Origin: Kiloniellales bacterium
GTDB taxonomy: Bacteria; Pseudomonadota; Alphaproteobacteria; Kiloniellales; JAKSDN01
DNA: 64,000 bases
Direction: 5' to 3'
Assembly (NCBI GenBank): GCA_030064845.1
Contig: JASJEC010000014.1
Location: forward strand, 42,687 to 106,686
This document shows, piece after piece, positions 7,749 through 16,207 of the stretch. Numbering within the stretch: position 1 is the stretch's first letter; each line of letters begins with the position of its first letter. The notes under the pieces are model-generated. The model did no database searches. It was not told where the DNA came from and saw nothing but the letters and a program-made list of their open reading frames with translations. A program made the translations under genes and the position numbers.

Positions 7749-9308
7749 TCACGCCAAGACCGCCTCGATCAGGCGGGGGCCCGGCTCGGCGAGGGCGTCC
7801 CGGAAGGCCTCGGCGAGGTCCTCGGCGGTCTCCGCGGCGACCGCCGGCACGCCGAAGCCGCGTGCCAGGCTGACCCAGTCGATCGGCGGCTTGTCCAGGC
7901 TGGTCATCGCCGCCGCCTGTTCGCCGGGCCGGTTCACGCCGGCGCGCTGCATCTCCATCTCGAGGATCTTGTAGCGCCGGTTCGAGCAGATCACCGTGGT
8001 CACGTTCGTCGCCTCGCGCGCCTGGCTCCACAGCGCCTGGACCGTATAGAGGCCGCTGCCGTCGGCCTGCAGGCCGATCACCGGCCGGTCGGGGCAGGCC
8101 ACGGCGGCGCCGAGCGAGAGCGCGGGTCCCAGCCCGATTGCGCCGCCGGTGATCTGCATTTGGGTGAAGCGCGGCGCGCCGGCCGAGAAGTCGTGATAGC
8201 TCCAGCCGGTCGTGATCATTTCGTCGACCACGATCGCGTTCTCCGGCTGCAGCGCCGCCACGGTCTGGCAGAGTGTCTCCGCGGTCAGCGGGCCGCTCGG
8301 CAGCGCCGGGCGCGGCGCCGGCGCCGGCGCCGCATAGTCCGGGGCGCCGAGCACCACCGCGAGCGCCTCGAGCGCGCCGGCCACGTCGTCGTCCGGTTCG
8401 GCGAGGGTGATCACCTCGGCTTCCTCCGGAACCATCGAGCTGGGGTAGCCCGGCCAGCCGAAGAAGGAGACAGGCGAAGGCGCGCCGGCGAGGACCAGCG
8501 TGCGGCAGCCTGCCAGTGCCTCGAGCGCGAGCTCGGGCAGGTAGGGCAGCTTCCTGAAGTGCGGCAGGTCGCCGCCGCGCTCGGCGCGGGCGAGGGAGGA
8601 CTGGCTCATCAGGACCGCGCCGGTCGCCGCCGCGACGCGTGCCGCCGCCTTCAGCCCGGCCTCGCTGAGCCCGGCGTTGCCGAGGAAGAGGAAGGCCCCC
8701 TCGGCCTTGAGCGCCTCGGCGGCGGCGGCGACAGCGCTCTCGGCGACGGCCGAACGGCCGGGCCGCTCCCCGAGCCTGGCCGCTCCGGCGCAGGGCTCGC
8801 CCTGCAGGTCGTGGGGCAGGATCAGGGTGGCGATCTTGCCCGATCCCCGGCCCGCTTCGGCGACGGCGCGGGACATCAGGGCGGGCAGGTCGTCGGCCGA
8901 CTGCGCCCGCCCGATCCAGGCCGATACCGGGGCCGCGAGACCCTCGATGTCGCTCGCCAGCGGCGCGTCGGCCTCGGCGTGCCAGGTCGCATGCTCGCCG
9001 ATCAGGTTGACGATCCCGCTACGCGCGCGGCGCGCGTTGTGCAGGTTCGAAATGCCGTTGGCGAAGCCTGGACCCAGGTGGAGCAGGGTCAGCGCCGGCG
9101 TGCCGGCCATGCGGCCGTAGCCGTCCGCTGCCCCGGTCGCCACGTTCTCCTGCAGCACCAGCACGCCGCGCATGGCGGGCTGGGAGTCGAGCGCCGTGAC
9201 CAGGGGCATCTCGGTCGTGCCCGGGTTGGCGAAGCAGACCGTGATCCCGGCATCGGCCGCCGTCTTCATCAGGGCCTCGGCCCCCGTTGGCTCCCTGTGA
9301 CTCGCCAT
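7749..9308 (-). CDS. Thiamine-diphosphate enzyme, acetolactate synthase large-subunit-like
   Basis: A 519-residue three-domain TPP enzyme. The N-terminal PYR domain has the cofactor-activating Glu in LVLQENVATGAADGYGRM; the C-terminal PP domain has LQADGSGLYTVQALWSQARE followed by NRRYKILEMEM, the Mg/TPP-binding region with ADG in place of the usual GDG. It most resembles proteins annotated as acetolactate synthase large subunit or benzoylformate decarboxylase-like enzymes; no small regulatory subunit is adjacent. The ATG at 9308 follows GGGGGA; an upstream extension would run into the repeat element at 9382. A second, different TPP enzyme occurs at 46705. True substrate uncertain. Confidence 0.82.
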   Translation of the reverse strand: MASHREPTGAEALMKTAADAGITVCFANPGTTEMPLVTALDSQPAMRGVLVLQENVATGAADGYGRMAGTPALTLLHLGPGFANGISNLHNARRARSGIVNLIGEHATWHAEADAPLASDIEGLAAPVSAWIGRAQSADDLPALMSRAVAEAGRGSGKIATLILPHDLQGEPCAGAARLGERPGRSAVAESAVAAAAEALKAEGAFLFLGNAGLSEAGLKAAARVAAATGAVLMSQSSLARAERGGDLPHFRKLPYLPELALEALAGCRTLVLAGAPSPVSFFGWPGYPSSMVPEEAEVITLAEPDDDVAGALEALAVVLGAPDYAAPAPAPRPALPSGPLTAETLCQTVAALQPENAIVVDEMITTGWSYHDFSAGAPRFTQMQITGGAIGLGPALSLGAAVACPDRPVIGLQADGSGLYTVQALWSQAREATNVTTVICSNRRYKILEMEMQRAGVNRPGEQAAAMTSLDKPPIDWVSLARGFGVPAVAAETAEDLAEAFRDALAEPGPRLIEAVLA

Positions 9309-9381
9309 GAATTCCCCCGGCGCCGATCGCGCTGTCTGGATGTGGGTTGGAGGCCGGGTCGCGCCACGGCCCGGAACTGCT

Positions 9382-9664
9382 CTAGTACCCACTATCAGGA
9401 TTAGGTGTGTCGTATGACGCGTTATCAAGTCTTTCGGTTAGGAGCGTGGTCCGCCGTGATGCGGGACATCACAAGGGCCGCGCGACCCCATTGGTCTCAA
9501 CGGGGCCGAAAGTCTTTATAACGCGCCCGCAGGGTTGCCGAGGCGCCCGCCCGGACGTCGTCAGCGGCGCTCACCGATGCCCGGCATCGCTCTCGCACCG
9601 CTTCCTAGCCGGACAAGCGCCTCGGCAATCAGACGGCGCACCTAATCCTGATAGTGGGTACTAG
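9382..9664. repeat. ~283-bp inverted-repeat element, copy 2
   Basis: Same CTAG-bounded ends and inner stems as copy 1, in opposite orientation. In the inner stem one base pair has changed on both arms (GAGTTAT/ATAACTC in copy 1, GCGTTAT/ATAACGC here). It occupies most of the 394-bp space between the TPP-enzyme start and the ogt stop; I see no gene in that space. Confidence 0.85.
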
Positions 9665-9702
9665 CCGCTGGCCGGGGGGGTGGCAAGCATCCGATCCCCT
9701 GC

Positions 9703-10209
9703 TCAGGCGGAGAACGCGAAGCTGGCCTGGCCGCCGGCGCGGTTGCCGCGTTCGAGGGCGAGCAGCGCCGCCTTGACCTCGAGGCCGCCGCCGAAGCCGG
9801 TCAGCTTGCCGCTGCTGCCGATCACCCGGTGGCAGGGCACCACGATGGGGAGGGGGTTGTCGCCGTTGGCGGCGCCGACCGCGCGCGAGGCCTTGGGCCG
9901 GCCGATCCTGCGGGCGATCTCGCCGTAGCTGGCCGTGGCGCCGTAGGGGATCTCGCGCAAGGCGTCCCAGACGCTTCGCTGGAAGGCCGTACCCTCCGGC
10001 TCAAGCGGCAGCGAGAAGTCTCTGAGTTCGAGGGCAAAATAGGCGCGCAGCTGAGCGACGGCCTCGGCGAAGGGTGTCGGGTCCGGGCGCCAGCCGGCCT
10101 CGGCCTCGCGGCGCCGGGTACCGCCAGGGAAGGAGATCAGTCTGAGGCGCTCGCCGTCGCCGGCCAGCAGGAGCCTGCCGACCGGGCTATCCAGGTGCGT
10201 GTAGATCAC
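9703..10209 (-). CDS. ogt: Methylated-DNA--protein-cysteine methyltransferase
   Basis: A 168-residue O6-alkylguanine-DNA alkyltransferase. IVVPCHRVIG holds the acceptor Cys at residue 126, preceded by the helix-turn-helix region (YGEIARRIGRPKASRAVGAANGDNPLP) and followed by the TGFGGGLEVKAALL segment that positions the active site. It irreversibly takes the alkyl group from O6-methylguanine or O4-methylthymine. The start overlaps the end of the Ada-AlkA fusion gene by 23 bp, so the two repair genes form one operon. In E. coli this domain is part of Ada; here it is a separate protein. Confidence 0.95.
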   Translation of the reverse strand: MIYTHLDSPVGRLLLAGDGERLRLISFPGGTRRREAEAGWRPDPTPFAEAVAQLRAYFALELRDFSLPLEPEGTAFQRSVWDALREIPYGATASYGEIARRIGRPKASRAVGAANGDNPLPIVVPCHRVIGSSGKLTGFGGGLEVKAALLALERGNRAGGQASFAFSA

Positions 10210-11806
10210 GTGCTCTCGCCTCTCTTCTTTCGGTTCGCCGGGCGGGCTTTGCGTCGGGCGCCGCGAGATCGCTCAGCCAGAGGTACTGCGCCGCGTAGGC
10301 GCGCCACGGCCGCCAGGCCTCGGCCCGCGTCCTGAGCGAGCTCTCGTCGTCCGCGATGCCGAGCCGCCGGGCGGCGCGGATCAGCCCGAGGTCGCCGGCG
10401 GGGAAGGCGTCGGGGTCGCCCAGCGCGCGCAGCGTGATGTAGTCCGCGGTCCACCGCCCGATGCCGGGCAGCGCGGTCAGGGCGGCGGCCAGTTCCCGCG
10501 CGCTCTGCGACCCGTCGAAGGCAAGGGCGCCGTCGCGCACCGCGGCGGCGAAGGCGCGGATCGCCCGGGCGCGCGCCTTGGGCAGGCCGACGACGCCGGG
10601 GTCGCACTCGGCCAGACACGCGGGCGTGGGAAAGCGACGGGTCAGGCCCCAGGCGTTGGGGCCCCAGACTTCTGGGCTATCCATTGGCGCGCCGAAGGCG
10701 GCGGCCAGGCGGCCGGCCAGCGTGGTCGCGCCCTTGACGGTGACCTGCTGGCCGAGGATCGCGCGCACACCCAGCTCGAAGCCGTCCCAGGCGCCCGGCA
10801 GGCGGAGGCCCGGCCGCGCCGCGACCAGATCCGACAGGACGGCGTCGCGGCCGAGGTGGGCGGCGATCTCCTGGGGGTCGGCGTCGGTATCGAACATGCG
10901 GCGCAGGCGGTTGACCAGGGTCAGCAGGCCGCGCGCCCCGGGCGTCGAAACCTCGAGCCGCAGCGCCGGCTCGGCCGATGGCCGGGTGACCGCGACCCAG
11001 GCCGGCTCGCCGTCCAGAGTCAGGCTGCGCCGGTAGGCGCCGCCAGCCACCGCCTCGACTCCCGGCGTGGCGCGGGCCTCGAGGTAGCCGAGCAGGCCCG
11101 GCCAGGCGTAGGGCTCGCGCAGCGGCAGGGCGAGGCGCAGGGGTTCGGCCGCCGCCGCGCCGTCGCCGGACGTCGCCGCGGCCGCGCCGCGACTCGCCCG
11201 GCGCAGCTGCCCGGGCGGGCGGCCGTAGGCGCGCTTCAGGGCCGCGTTGAAACGCCGCAGGCTGCCGAAGCCGGCGGCCTCCGCGACCTCGGCCAGCGGC
11301 AGCGCTGTGTCGGTGAGCAGCGACTTGGCGAACAGCAAGCGGCGGGTCTGCGCGACGCCGAGTGGCGAGGCGCCGAGGTGCCGGCGAAACAGTCGCCGCA
11401 GCTGCCGGGCGCCCAGCCCGAGACGCGCCGCCAAGCACTCGACCGAGCCGCCCTCGCGTGCGCTCCCGTCGAGCGCGCCCTCCTCGATCAGCCGGAGGGC
11501 GCGGGCGACCGTCGCCTCGGTGCCGAGCCAGGCCGGGGTGCCCGGCGCCGACTCGGGACGGCAGCGCAGGCAGGGCCGGAATCCCGCCTCGGCGGCCGCC
11601 GCCGCGCTGGGATAGAAGCGCACGTTCTCCGCCTTGGGCGGCCGCACCGGGCAGACCGGCCGGCAGAAGATGCCAGTGGTGACGACGCCGACGAAGAAGC
11701 GCCCGTCGAAGCGCCGGTCGCGGGCCAGCCGCGCCGCCTCGCAGGCCCGCGGGTCGAGGTGAGGGTCGAGCTGCGGGGCTCCGGCGCTCGTGTCTCTTCC
11801 GTCCAT
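10187..11806 (-). CDS. Ada-type regulator fused to AlkA DNA-3-methyladenine glycosylase
   Basis: A 539-residue protein with three parts. An N-terminal Ada Zn domain has four Cys (48, 52, 79, 82; FCRPVCPVRPPKAENVRFYP) that would sense methylphosphotriesters. An AraC-type helix-turn-helix segment follows (SVECLAARLGLGARQLRRLFRRHLG). A C-terminal AlkA glycosylase has the HhH motif LPGIGRWTADYITLRALG and the catalytic Asp in FPAGDLGLI. It can thus sense alkylation, activate transcription and excise 3-methyladenine. Known fusions of this type are annotated AlkA/Ada. It is first in the operon with ogt. Autoregulation is expected from family knowledge, but I did not identify a binding site. Confidence 0.93.
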   Translation of the reverse strand: MDGRDTSAGAPQLDPHLDPRACEAARLARDRRFDGRFFVGVVTTGIFCRPVCPVRPPKAENVRFYPSAAAAAEAGFRPCLRCRPESAPGTPAWLGTEATVARALRLIEEGALDGSAREGGSVECLAARLGLGARQLRRLFRRHLGASPLGVAQTRRLLFAKSLLTDTALPLAEVAEAAGFGSLRRFNAALKRAYGRPPGQLRRASRGAAAATSGDGAAAAEPLRLALPLREPYAWPGLLGYLEARATPGVEAVAGGAYRRSLTLDGEPAWVAVTRPSAEPALRLEVSTPGARGLLTLVNRLRRMFDTDADPQEIAAHLGRDAVLSDLVAARPGLRLPGAWDGFELGVRAILGQQVTVKGATTLAGRLAAAFGAPMDSPEVWGPNAWGLTRRFPTPACLAECDPGVVGLPKARARAIRAFAAAVRDGALAFDGSQSARELAAALTALPGIGRWTADYITLRALGDPDAFPAGDLGLIRAARRLGIADDESSLRTRAEAWRPWRAYAAQYLWLSDLAAPDAKPARRTERREARARDLHAPG

Positions 11807-12029
11807 GATCTTGTTGCTCTCCCGACCGGCTTTGGTCTCGATGCCATTTCAAGATAGCGTCCGAGGCGCGAGCTGTCTGGCCGCTTTCGGACGTGGTCGT
11901 CGGCTTGACGAGAACCCTGAAGCCATGCAGATCTCGTTCTTGACATGTTTTGATTTTGACAGCCGTCAGAAGCCGAACGGGAGCGGTATACTCAGGACTG
12001 CCTCCCGGTCAGTGCTGATGGGGGACCGA

Positions 12030-12929
12030 TCAATCGGCCAGGCGGATATCCGCTACGAACACGATGTCGGCCGCGCCCCTTAAACCCAGGCCTGCGAGCG
12101 ACTCCTTGAATCGACGTGTCATGCCATCGACCCGATCCAGCGGCGGCATGTTGCCGGGATCTGACGGCTGCACATGTACCAGCACGTTCATGACGTTACC
12201 GAGCTTGATCATGCGAATACGGCAGTCCGCCACATCCAGTTCGCCAAATGCCGCCGACAGCCGTTCCTGGATTTGGTCCTGCAACTGCTGGTCCGGCGCG
12301 GCCAACAGGACTTCTCGCAGGTTGGCGAACAGCAGCTTGAGGGGCACCGGCAGTGAAATGATGCACAGCAGGGTCACCAGCGCCGGGTCCACGTAAACGA
12401 GGTACTCCGCATACTCCGAGCGCGCCAGGAACCAGCCACCGACGAAACTCGCCAGCACGGCTGCGCTCATGAACATGTCGATCAATGCGCCTCGTGCATC
12501 CAGTTCCACCAGCGCCGAGCCGGTGTTCTTGGCCGCTTTCCACAGATACATCGCCAGCACTATTCCGGCACCGGTGGACAGCACGCCGTAGATCACCGCC
12601 GATCCCACGTTCAGTGGACGGCCGCCGGTGAACAAAGCGGAGACCGACGAAACCAGTGCGAAACTGCACAGCGTTACCATCAGCAGTGACTTGATCACAT
12701 TGATGAGGGGCACAAAGTGCGCGTAGCCGAACTGGAAGTGCTCGTCGTCCGACGCCCCCACCAAACTCGCCACCTTCAACGTGATCATGGCCATCATGAG
12801 TGCGATGCCGGAGAAAATCCCGTCCAGCAGGATGGCCTCGGATTCGGTCAGCAGCGCAAAGCCGATTCCGAGGGCGGACATGACGGCTGCGCCGATGATG
12901 GCAGTGATGAGGGCTTTGCGCTCGGTCAT
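12030..12929 (-). CDS. Cation diffusion facilitator (CDF) family transporter
   Basis: A 299-residue inner-membrane protein with about six helices (first ALITAIIGAAVMSALGIGFALL) and a cytoplasmic C-terminal domain. LLDGIFSGIALMMAM and LDARGALIDMFMSA carry the intramembrane Asp pairs that bind the transported divalent cation in CDF exporters; the C-terminal ferredoxin-like domain includes VLVHVQPSD. It should export Zn, Fe, Co, Mn or similar in exchange for protons. Base composition is visibly less GC-rich than neighbours, and transposase debris lies just upstream, so horizontal origin is plausible. Metal specificity cannot be read here. Confidence 0.82.
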   Translation of the reverse strand: MTERKALITAIIGAAVMSALGIGFALLTESEAILLDGIFSGIALMMAMITLKVASLVGASDDEHFQFGYAHFVPLINVIKSLLMVTLCSFALVSSVSALFTGGRPLNVGSAVIYGVLSTGAGIVLAMYLWKAAKNTGSALVELDARGALIDMFMSAAVLASFVGGWFLARSEYAEYLVYVDPALVTLLCIISLPVPLKLLFANLREVLLAAPDQQLQDQIQERLSAAFGELDVADCRIRMIKLGNVMNVLVHVQPSDPGNMPPLDRVDGMTRRFKESLAGLGLRGAADIVFVADIRLAD

Positions 12930-13415
12930 GTTAGTATCCGTGAATTCGTTATCGCTGGGCGTGTTGTCTAGCAGCGTTCCGTAGTCGTTTCGTCATTCGG
13001 CGTGCATCATACGCTGGATATGATCGAAGGTAAAAAAGGCGGCATCAAAGCCTCGTTGGGTTCGCCGAGATCGACCGTCGGCAATCTGCAGACTCCCCTG
13101 CTCGTCGCGATGCCCACCTGACAGCGGGCACCTGGGAAGTGTTCGGAGTCGGAACGTGGCTGGAGCTACCCTCACAGCTTCCCAAACTGATGGTATACCT
13201 TCAAAGAATGCAGCAGAATCTGAGCACGCCACATAGCAGACATTGACCTCCACCGTTCGAACGATCGGTTGTGGCTAAGGCTGTCGAAGAATTCGGATTG
13301 GAACGTTGTTTTGGTGTCCGCCTATAGAAGGAGCGGACATTTCATTTCCGCCTCGGCGAACAGGTGACGCGGATTTGCCTTGTTAGAGAGGTTAGAAGGG
13401 GCTTTGCGGCATGGC
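12930..13415. other. 486-bp gene-poor stretch upstream of CDF gene
   Basis: I see no convincing gene. A weak reading frame at 12993-13253 (minus) has no recognisable motif or start signal. A short hairpin, TGTCCGCCTATAGAAGGAGCGGACA-like (two arms around 13316-13340), is present. The stretch ends at a transposase remnant and looks like degraded mobile DNA. Confidence 0.5.
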
Positions 13416-13574
13416 TCAGGCGATCCTGGGCTGTGGCGGCGGCCTTGTGGTTTGCTTGGCGAGCCTTTTAAGGTTCTTCACGGTGGCGGTCAGGAGGAAC
13501 TCGTCCCTGGCACCAGCGAGGCCGCGTCGGCGCGAAAGCCTGGCTTTCTCTTGCCAGCGGCGCGCGATCCGGGC
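13416..13574 (-). pseudogene. Transposase C-terminal remnant (IS5/IS1182-like)
   Basis: Reading the minus strand from 13574 gives 52 codons: RIARRWQEKARLSRRRG, then LAGARDEFLLTATVKNLKRL, ending at TGA 13416-13418. This resembles the C-terminal end of DDE transposases of IS5/IS1182 type (RGL..ARDEFLLTATVKNLKRLAK). An in-frame TGA at 13575-13577 truncates it upstream, and the rest of the gene is missing. The remnant ends about 40 bp before the DMSP-lyase-like start on the other strand. Confidence 0.65.
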
Positions 13575-13612
13575 TCAGATGCGGGCATTCTTGACGGCTC
13601 GGGAAGCCCTCC

Positions 13613-14245
13613 TTGCCTCTGGACCTGATCCGCCAGATCCGCGCCTTCTACGCCGAGTGCGTTGCGGCGCATCACGAAGCCTCGGCCCACGTACCGACGA
13701 TCGTGGCCGGACTCGAGCGCTGCGCCCAGCCGCATTCGCCGGCGCCCGCCTCGCTCGCACCGGTCGAGCGCCACCTCGAGGAGGCGCTGGGGCTCGGCCG
13801 CGGGCGCGGCCACGACGCCCTGCTCGACGCCATTGCCGAGGCCCGCGACGCCCTGGTCTGGTACAGCTGTGAGAGCGCCTACGGCGACCCGCCCGCCTAT
13901 CGGCACTTCTTCGACAACTACGCCTTCGCTATCCTGGTCGGACCGGGCACCCACGGCTTCGAGAGCCTCTACCGCGATTCGCGGCTGCTCTGCGGCCTGA
14001 CGATCCAGACGCCCGGCGTCCACTATCCGGCCCACGCCCACCCAGCGGTCGAAGTTTACGGTGTGCTCGGCGGCACGGCGCGCTGGCGGCGCGGCGCGGA
14101 GGCCTGGGCCGAGCGCCCGCCGGGCAGCGTGATCCTGCACGAGAGCGGCGTCGCCCACGCTATGGAAACCGGGACCGAGCCGACCCTCGCGCTCTTCGCC
14201 TGGGTCAGCGATCTGGGTTATCCGCCCACCATGGTCGAAGACTGA
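13613..14245 (+). CDS. Cupin-type dimethylsulfoniopropionate (DMSP) lyase-like protein
   Basis: A 210-residue protein with a C-terminal cupin. HYPAHAHPAVEVYGVLGG (137-154) supplies His141, His143, Glu147 and Tyr149, and PGSVILHESGVAHAMET supplies a later His (182). This spacing matches the DMSP-lyase cupins (DddL/DddQ/DddW group), which use a divalent metal to split DMSP into dimethyl sulfide and acrylate. The start is TTG 13613 with GGGAAG six nt upstream; an in-frame TGA at 13592 rules out a longer protein. No acrylate genes (acuN/acuK/acuI) are adjacent. Some homologues of this superfamily lack lyase activity, so the assignment is probable, not proven. Confidence 0.7.
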   Translation: MPLDLIRQIRAFYAECVAAHHEASAHVPTIVAGLERCAQPHSPAPASLAPVERHLEEALGLGRGRGHDALLDAIAEARDALVWYSCESAYGDPPAYRHFFDNYAFAILVGPGTHGFESLYRDSRLLCGLTIQTPGVHYPAHAHPAVEVYGVLGGTARWRRGAEAWAERPPGSVILHESGVAHAMETGTEPTLALFAWVSDLGYPPTMVED

Positions 14246-14395
14246 CCCGGCCTTCGCACTTCGCATCGGCCCAGATTCCCTGCGGCGACGTGGCAAAGCA
14301 CACATCGCGGCCCGAAGCGCCGGTCTAGTCTGACGCCAGGAATTTCGGAAGCCGGGCAGGCAGCACCGCTTCGGACTCTTGGGGAGGGCCGGGAG

Positions 14396-16072
14396 ATGCC
14401 GGACGACAAGCTCTTCGACTGCGTCGTGATGGGCGCGGGGATCGCCGGGGTGACCGCCGCGCGCGACCTGCGCAGGGCCGGGTTCGACGTGTTGCTGATC
14501 GAGGGCGCCGACCGGATCGGTGGGCGCATGTATTCGGTGCGCGATTTCCTGACGCTCAAGGGGCACCCGGTGCCGGTCGAGGCGGGCGCCGAGTACATCC
14601 ACGTCGAGCACCACATCGACAGCGACCGCTACGGCGAGTTCTGGAACGAGCTGCGCCATCACGGTTTCACGCCGGCGCCGCTCTACAAGTGCGGCGTCGG
14701 TATCGCGCGCATCCCGCGCAACCGGCTGTTCTTCCCCAAGTGGCGCAAGACCATTCCCCTGGCGGAATCGGTCTTCAAGACCAACGTGCTCGGCATCCAG
14801 CTCGCGCTCAACGACTTCCGCAAGTACCGCCAAAAGACCAAGACCGACGTCTCGGCCGCGGCCTTCGCCGAGGCCTGCATCCAGAAGCGCAAGCTCAAGA
14901 AGGAGGCGGCTGAGCTGCTGCGCTACACCCTCTCGGCGCACACGCCGGGCGGGCTCGACGAGGTCTCGATCCTCGGTTCGAGCGAGGACCGGATCCCCGA
15001 GCAGCTGATGGAGCAGGGCGAGTTCCGCATCGAGCGCGACGACGGCAATCCCCACCGGATCTGCGGCTTCGACACCCTGCCCAACGACATCGCCAATGAG
15101 TTTCTCGGCGCCGGCGGCGTCCTGGTCCGCAGCGGCGCGGGGACCGGCCACTGCAAGATCGTCAAGGTCCGGCGCCTGGACGACGGCACCCTCGAGATCG
15201 GCACCAAGGACGGCCGGACCTTCCGCGGCCGCACCGCGGTCTGCACCTTCTCGGCCGGCATGCTGGACCCGGTCGCGGGCGAGGGCGACGCGATCTTCGG
15301 TCCGCTGCTCCCGGCCAAGAAGCGCAAGGCGCTGCAGATGGTCCGCATGGGGCCGATCACCAAGTTCGCCCTGGCCTTCAGGCAACGCCTCTGGGACGAC
15401 GACGGCGGGCAGTGGTCCAAGTTCATGTCGGTGCTGAGCAACCCCCGGGGCAAGGCGCGCACCTTCTTTTCCAACTACCCGAAGGAGCTGAACGGCCCCC
15501 ACGTGCTGACCGCGCTGATGATGAACCAGGACCACGACGCCATCGCCGGCATGAGCGACGAAAAGGCGGTCGCCCGGGTGTTCGACGCGGTCGGCAGGAT
15601 CTACGGCCCGCGCGACAAGAAGGCCTACAAGAAGCAGTGGACGATCGAGAAGGTGATGGCGGGGCGCAAGGATTCCCAGGGGCGCTTCCACCCCAAGTAC
15701 CTGCGCCAGGACTGGTCGAAGGACCCCTTCGCCAAGGGCGGCAACTCCTATGTGAAGTACTTCCCCAAGGACGCGCGGCCGATGGCGCCGCAGAACGCCC
15801 GCGAGGCGCTCAAGGACCCGCGCGACACCCTGCCGCTGTTCTGGGCCGGCGAGGCGACCGCCCCGGCCTATGACCCCGACTACCAGCCGCTCGCGGTGCA
15901 CGGCGCCTACATCAGCGGCCTGCGCTGCGCCGAGGACGTGCGCCACTACCTGGCAGAGGCGGGCGGCGACGCCGCCAAGTTCAAGGCCTACTACAAGGAC
16001 CGCTATCCCCTGGACCGGGTGCGGCCGAAAGGCCCCGTGGTGATCGGCGAGGGACCGGCCGGCGGGCGGTGA
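14396..16072 (+). CDS. FAD-dependent amine oxidase family protein
   Basis: A 558-residue flavoprotein. The N-terminal Rossmann motif VVMGAGIAGVTAARDLRRAG is followed by an acidic end of strand 2 (LLIEGADRIGGRMYSV), the amine-oxidase GG-R-x(n) signature; the C-terminal FAD motif is LPLFWAGEATAPAYDPDYQP. Members oxidise amines or act as desaturases/phytoene-type oxidases, making H2O2. The start ATG at 14396 follows GGGGAGGGCCGGG. It lies 150 bp after the DMSP-lyase-like gene on the same strand and convergent with the P450 gene. A peroxide-forming enzyme next to a peroxidase cluster is suggestive but may be chance. No signal peptide. Confidence 0.8.
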   Translation: MPDDKLFDCVVMGAGIAGVTAARDLRRAGFDVLLIEGADRIGGRMYSVRDFLTLKGHPVPVEAGAEYIHVEHHIDSDRYGEFWNELRHHGFTPAPLYKCGVGIARIPRNRLFFPKWRKTIPLAESVFKTNVLGIQLALNDFRKYRQKTKTDVSAAAFAEACIQKRKLKKEAAELLRYTLSAHTPGGLDEVSILGSSEDRIPEQLMEQGEFRIERDDGNPHRICGFDTLPNDIANEFLGAGGVLVRSGAGTGHCKIVKVRRLDDGTLEIGTKDGRTFRGRTAVCTFSAGMLDPVAGEGDAIFGPLLPAKKRKALQMVRMGPITKFALAFRQRLWDDDGGQWSKFMSVLSNPRGKARTFFSNYPKELNGPHVLTALMMNQDHDAIAGMSDEKAVARVFDAVGRIYGPRDKKAYKKQWTIEKVMAGRKDSQGRFHPKYLRQDWSKDPFAKGGNSYVKYFPKDARPMAPQNAREALKDPRDTLPLFWAGEATAPAYDPDYQPLAVHGAYISGLRCAEDVRHYLAEAGGDAAKFKAYYKDRYPLDRVRPKGPVVIGEGPAGGR

Positions 16073-16207
16073 CGGACGCGCTTCTTGCCGCCGCGGTGAG
16101 CGTAAGATTATGGGCCGACCGATTGGAGTGTGATGATACCGGGGAGCAGCTCGCTTCCGGTCAGAATACCGAACTCGTTCCGGGTTCCTCGCATTCAAGG
16201 TCCTCTG

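Noticed and set aside
12993..13253. 86-codon minus-strand frame
   Set aside because: No recognisable motif, in a degraded region next to a transposase remnant.
13490..16198. 902-codon minus-strand open frame
   Set aside because: It is the antisense of the DMSP-lyase-like and amine oxidase genes, has no domain motif, and is open only because of high third-position GC.
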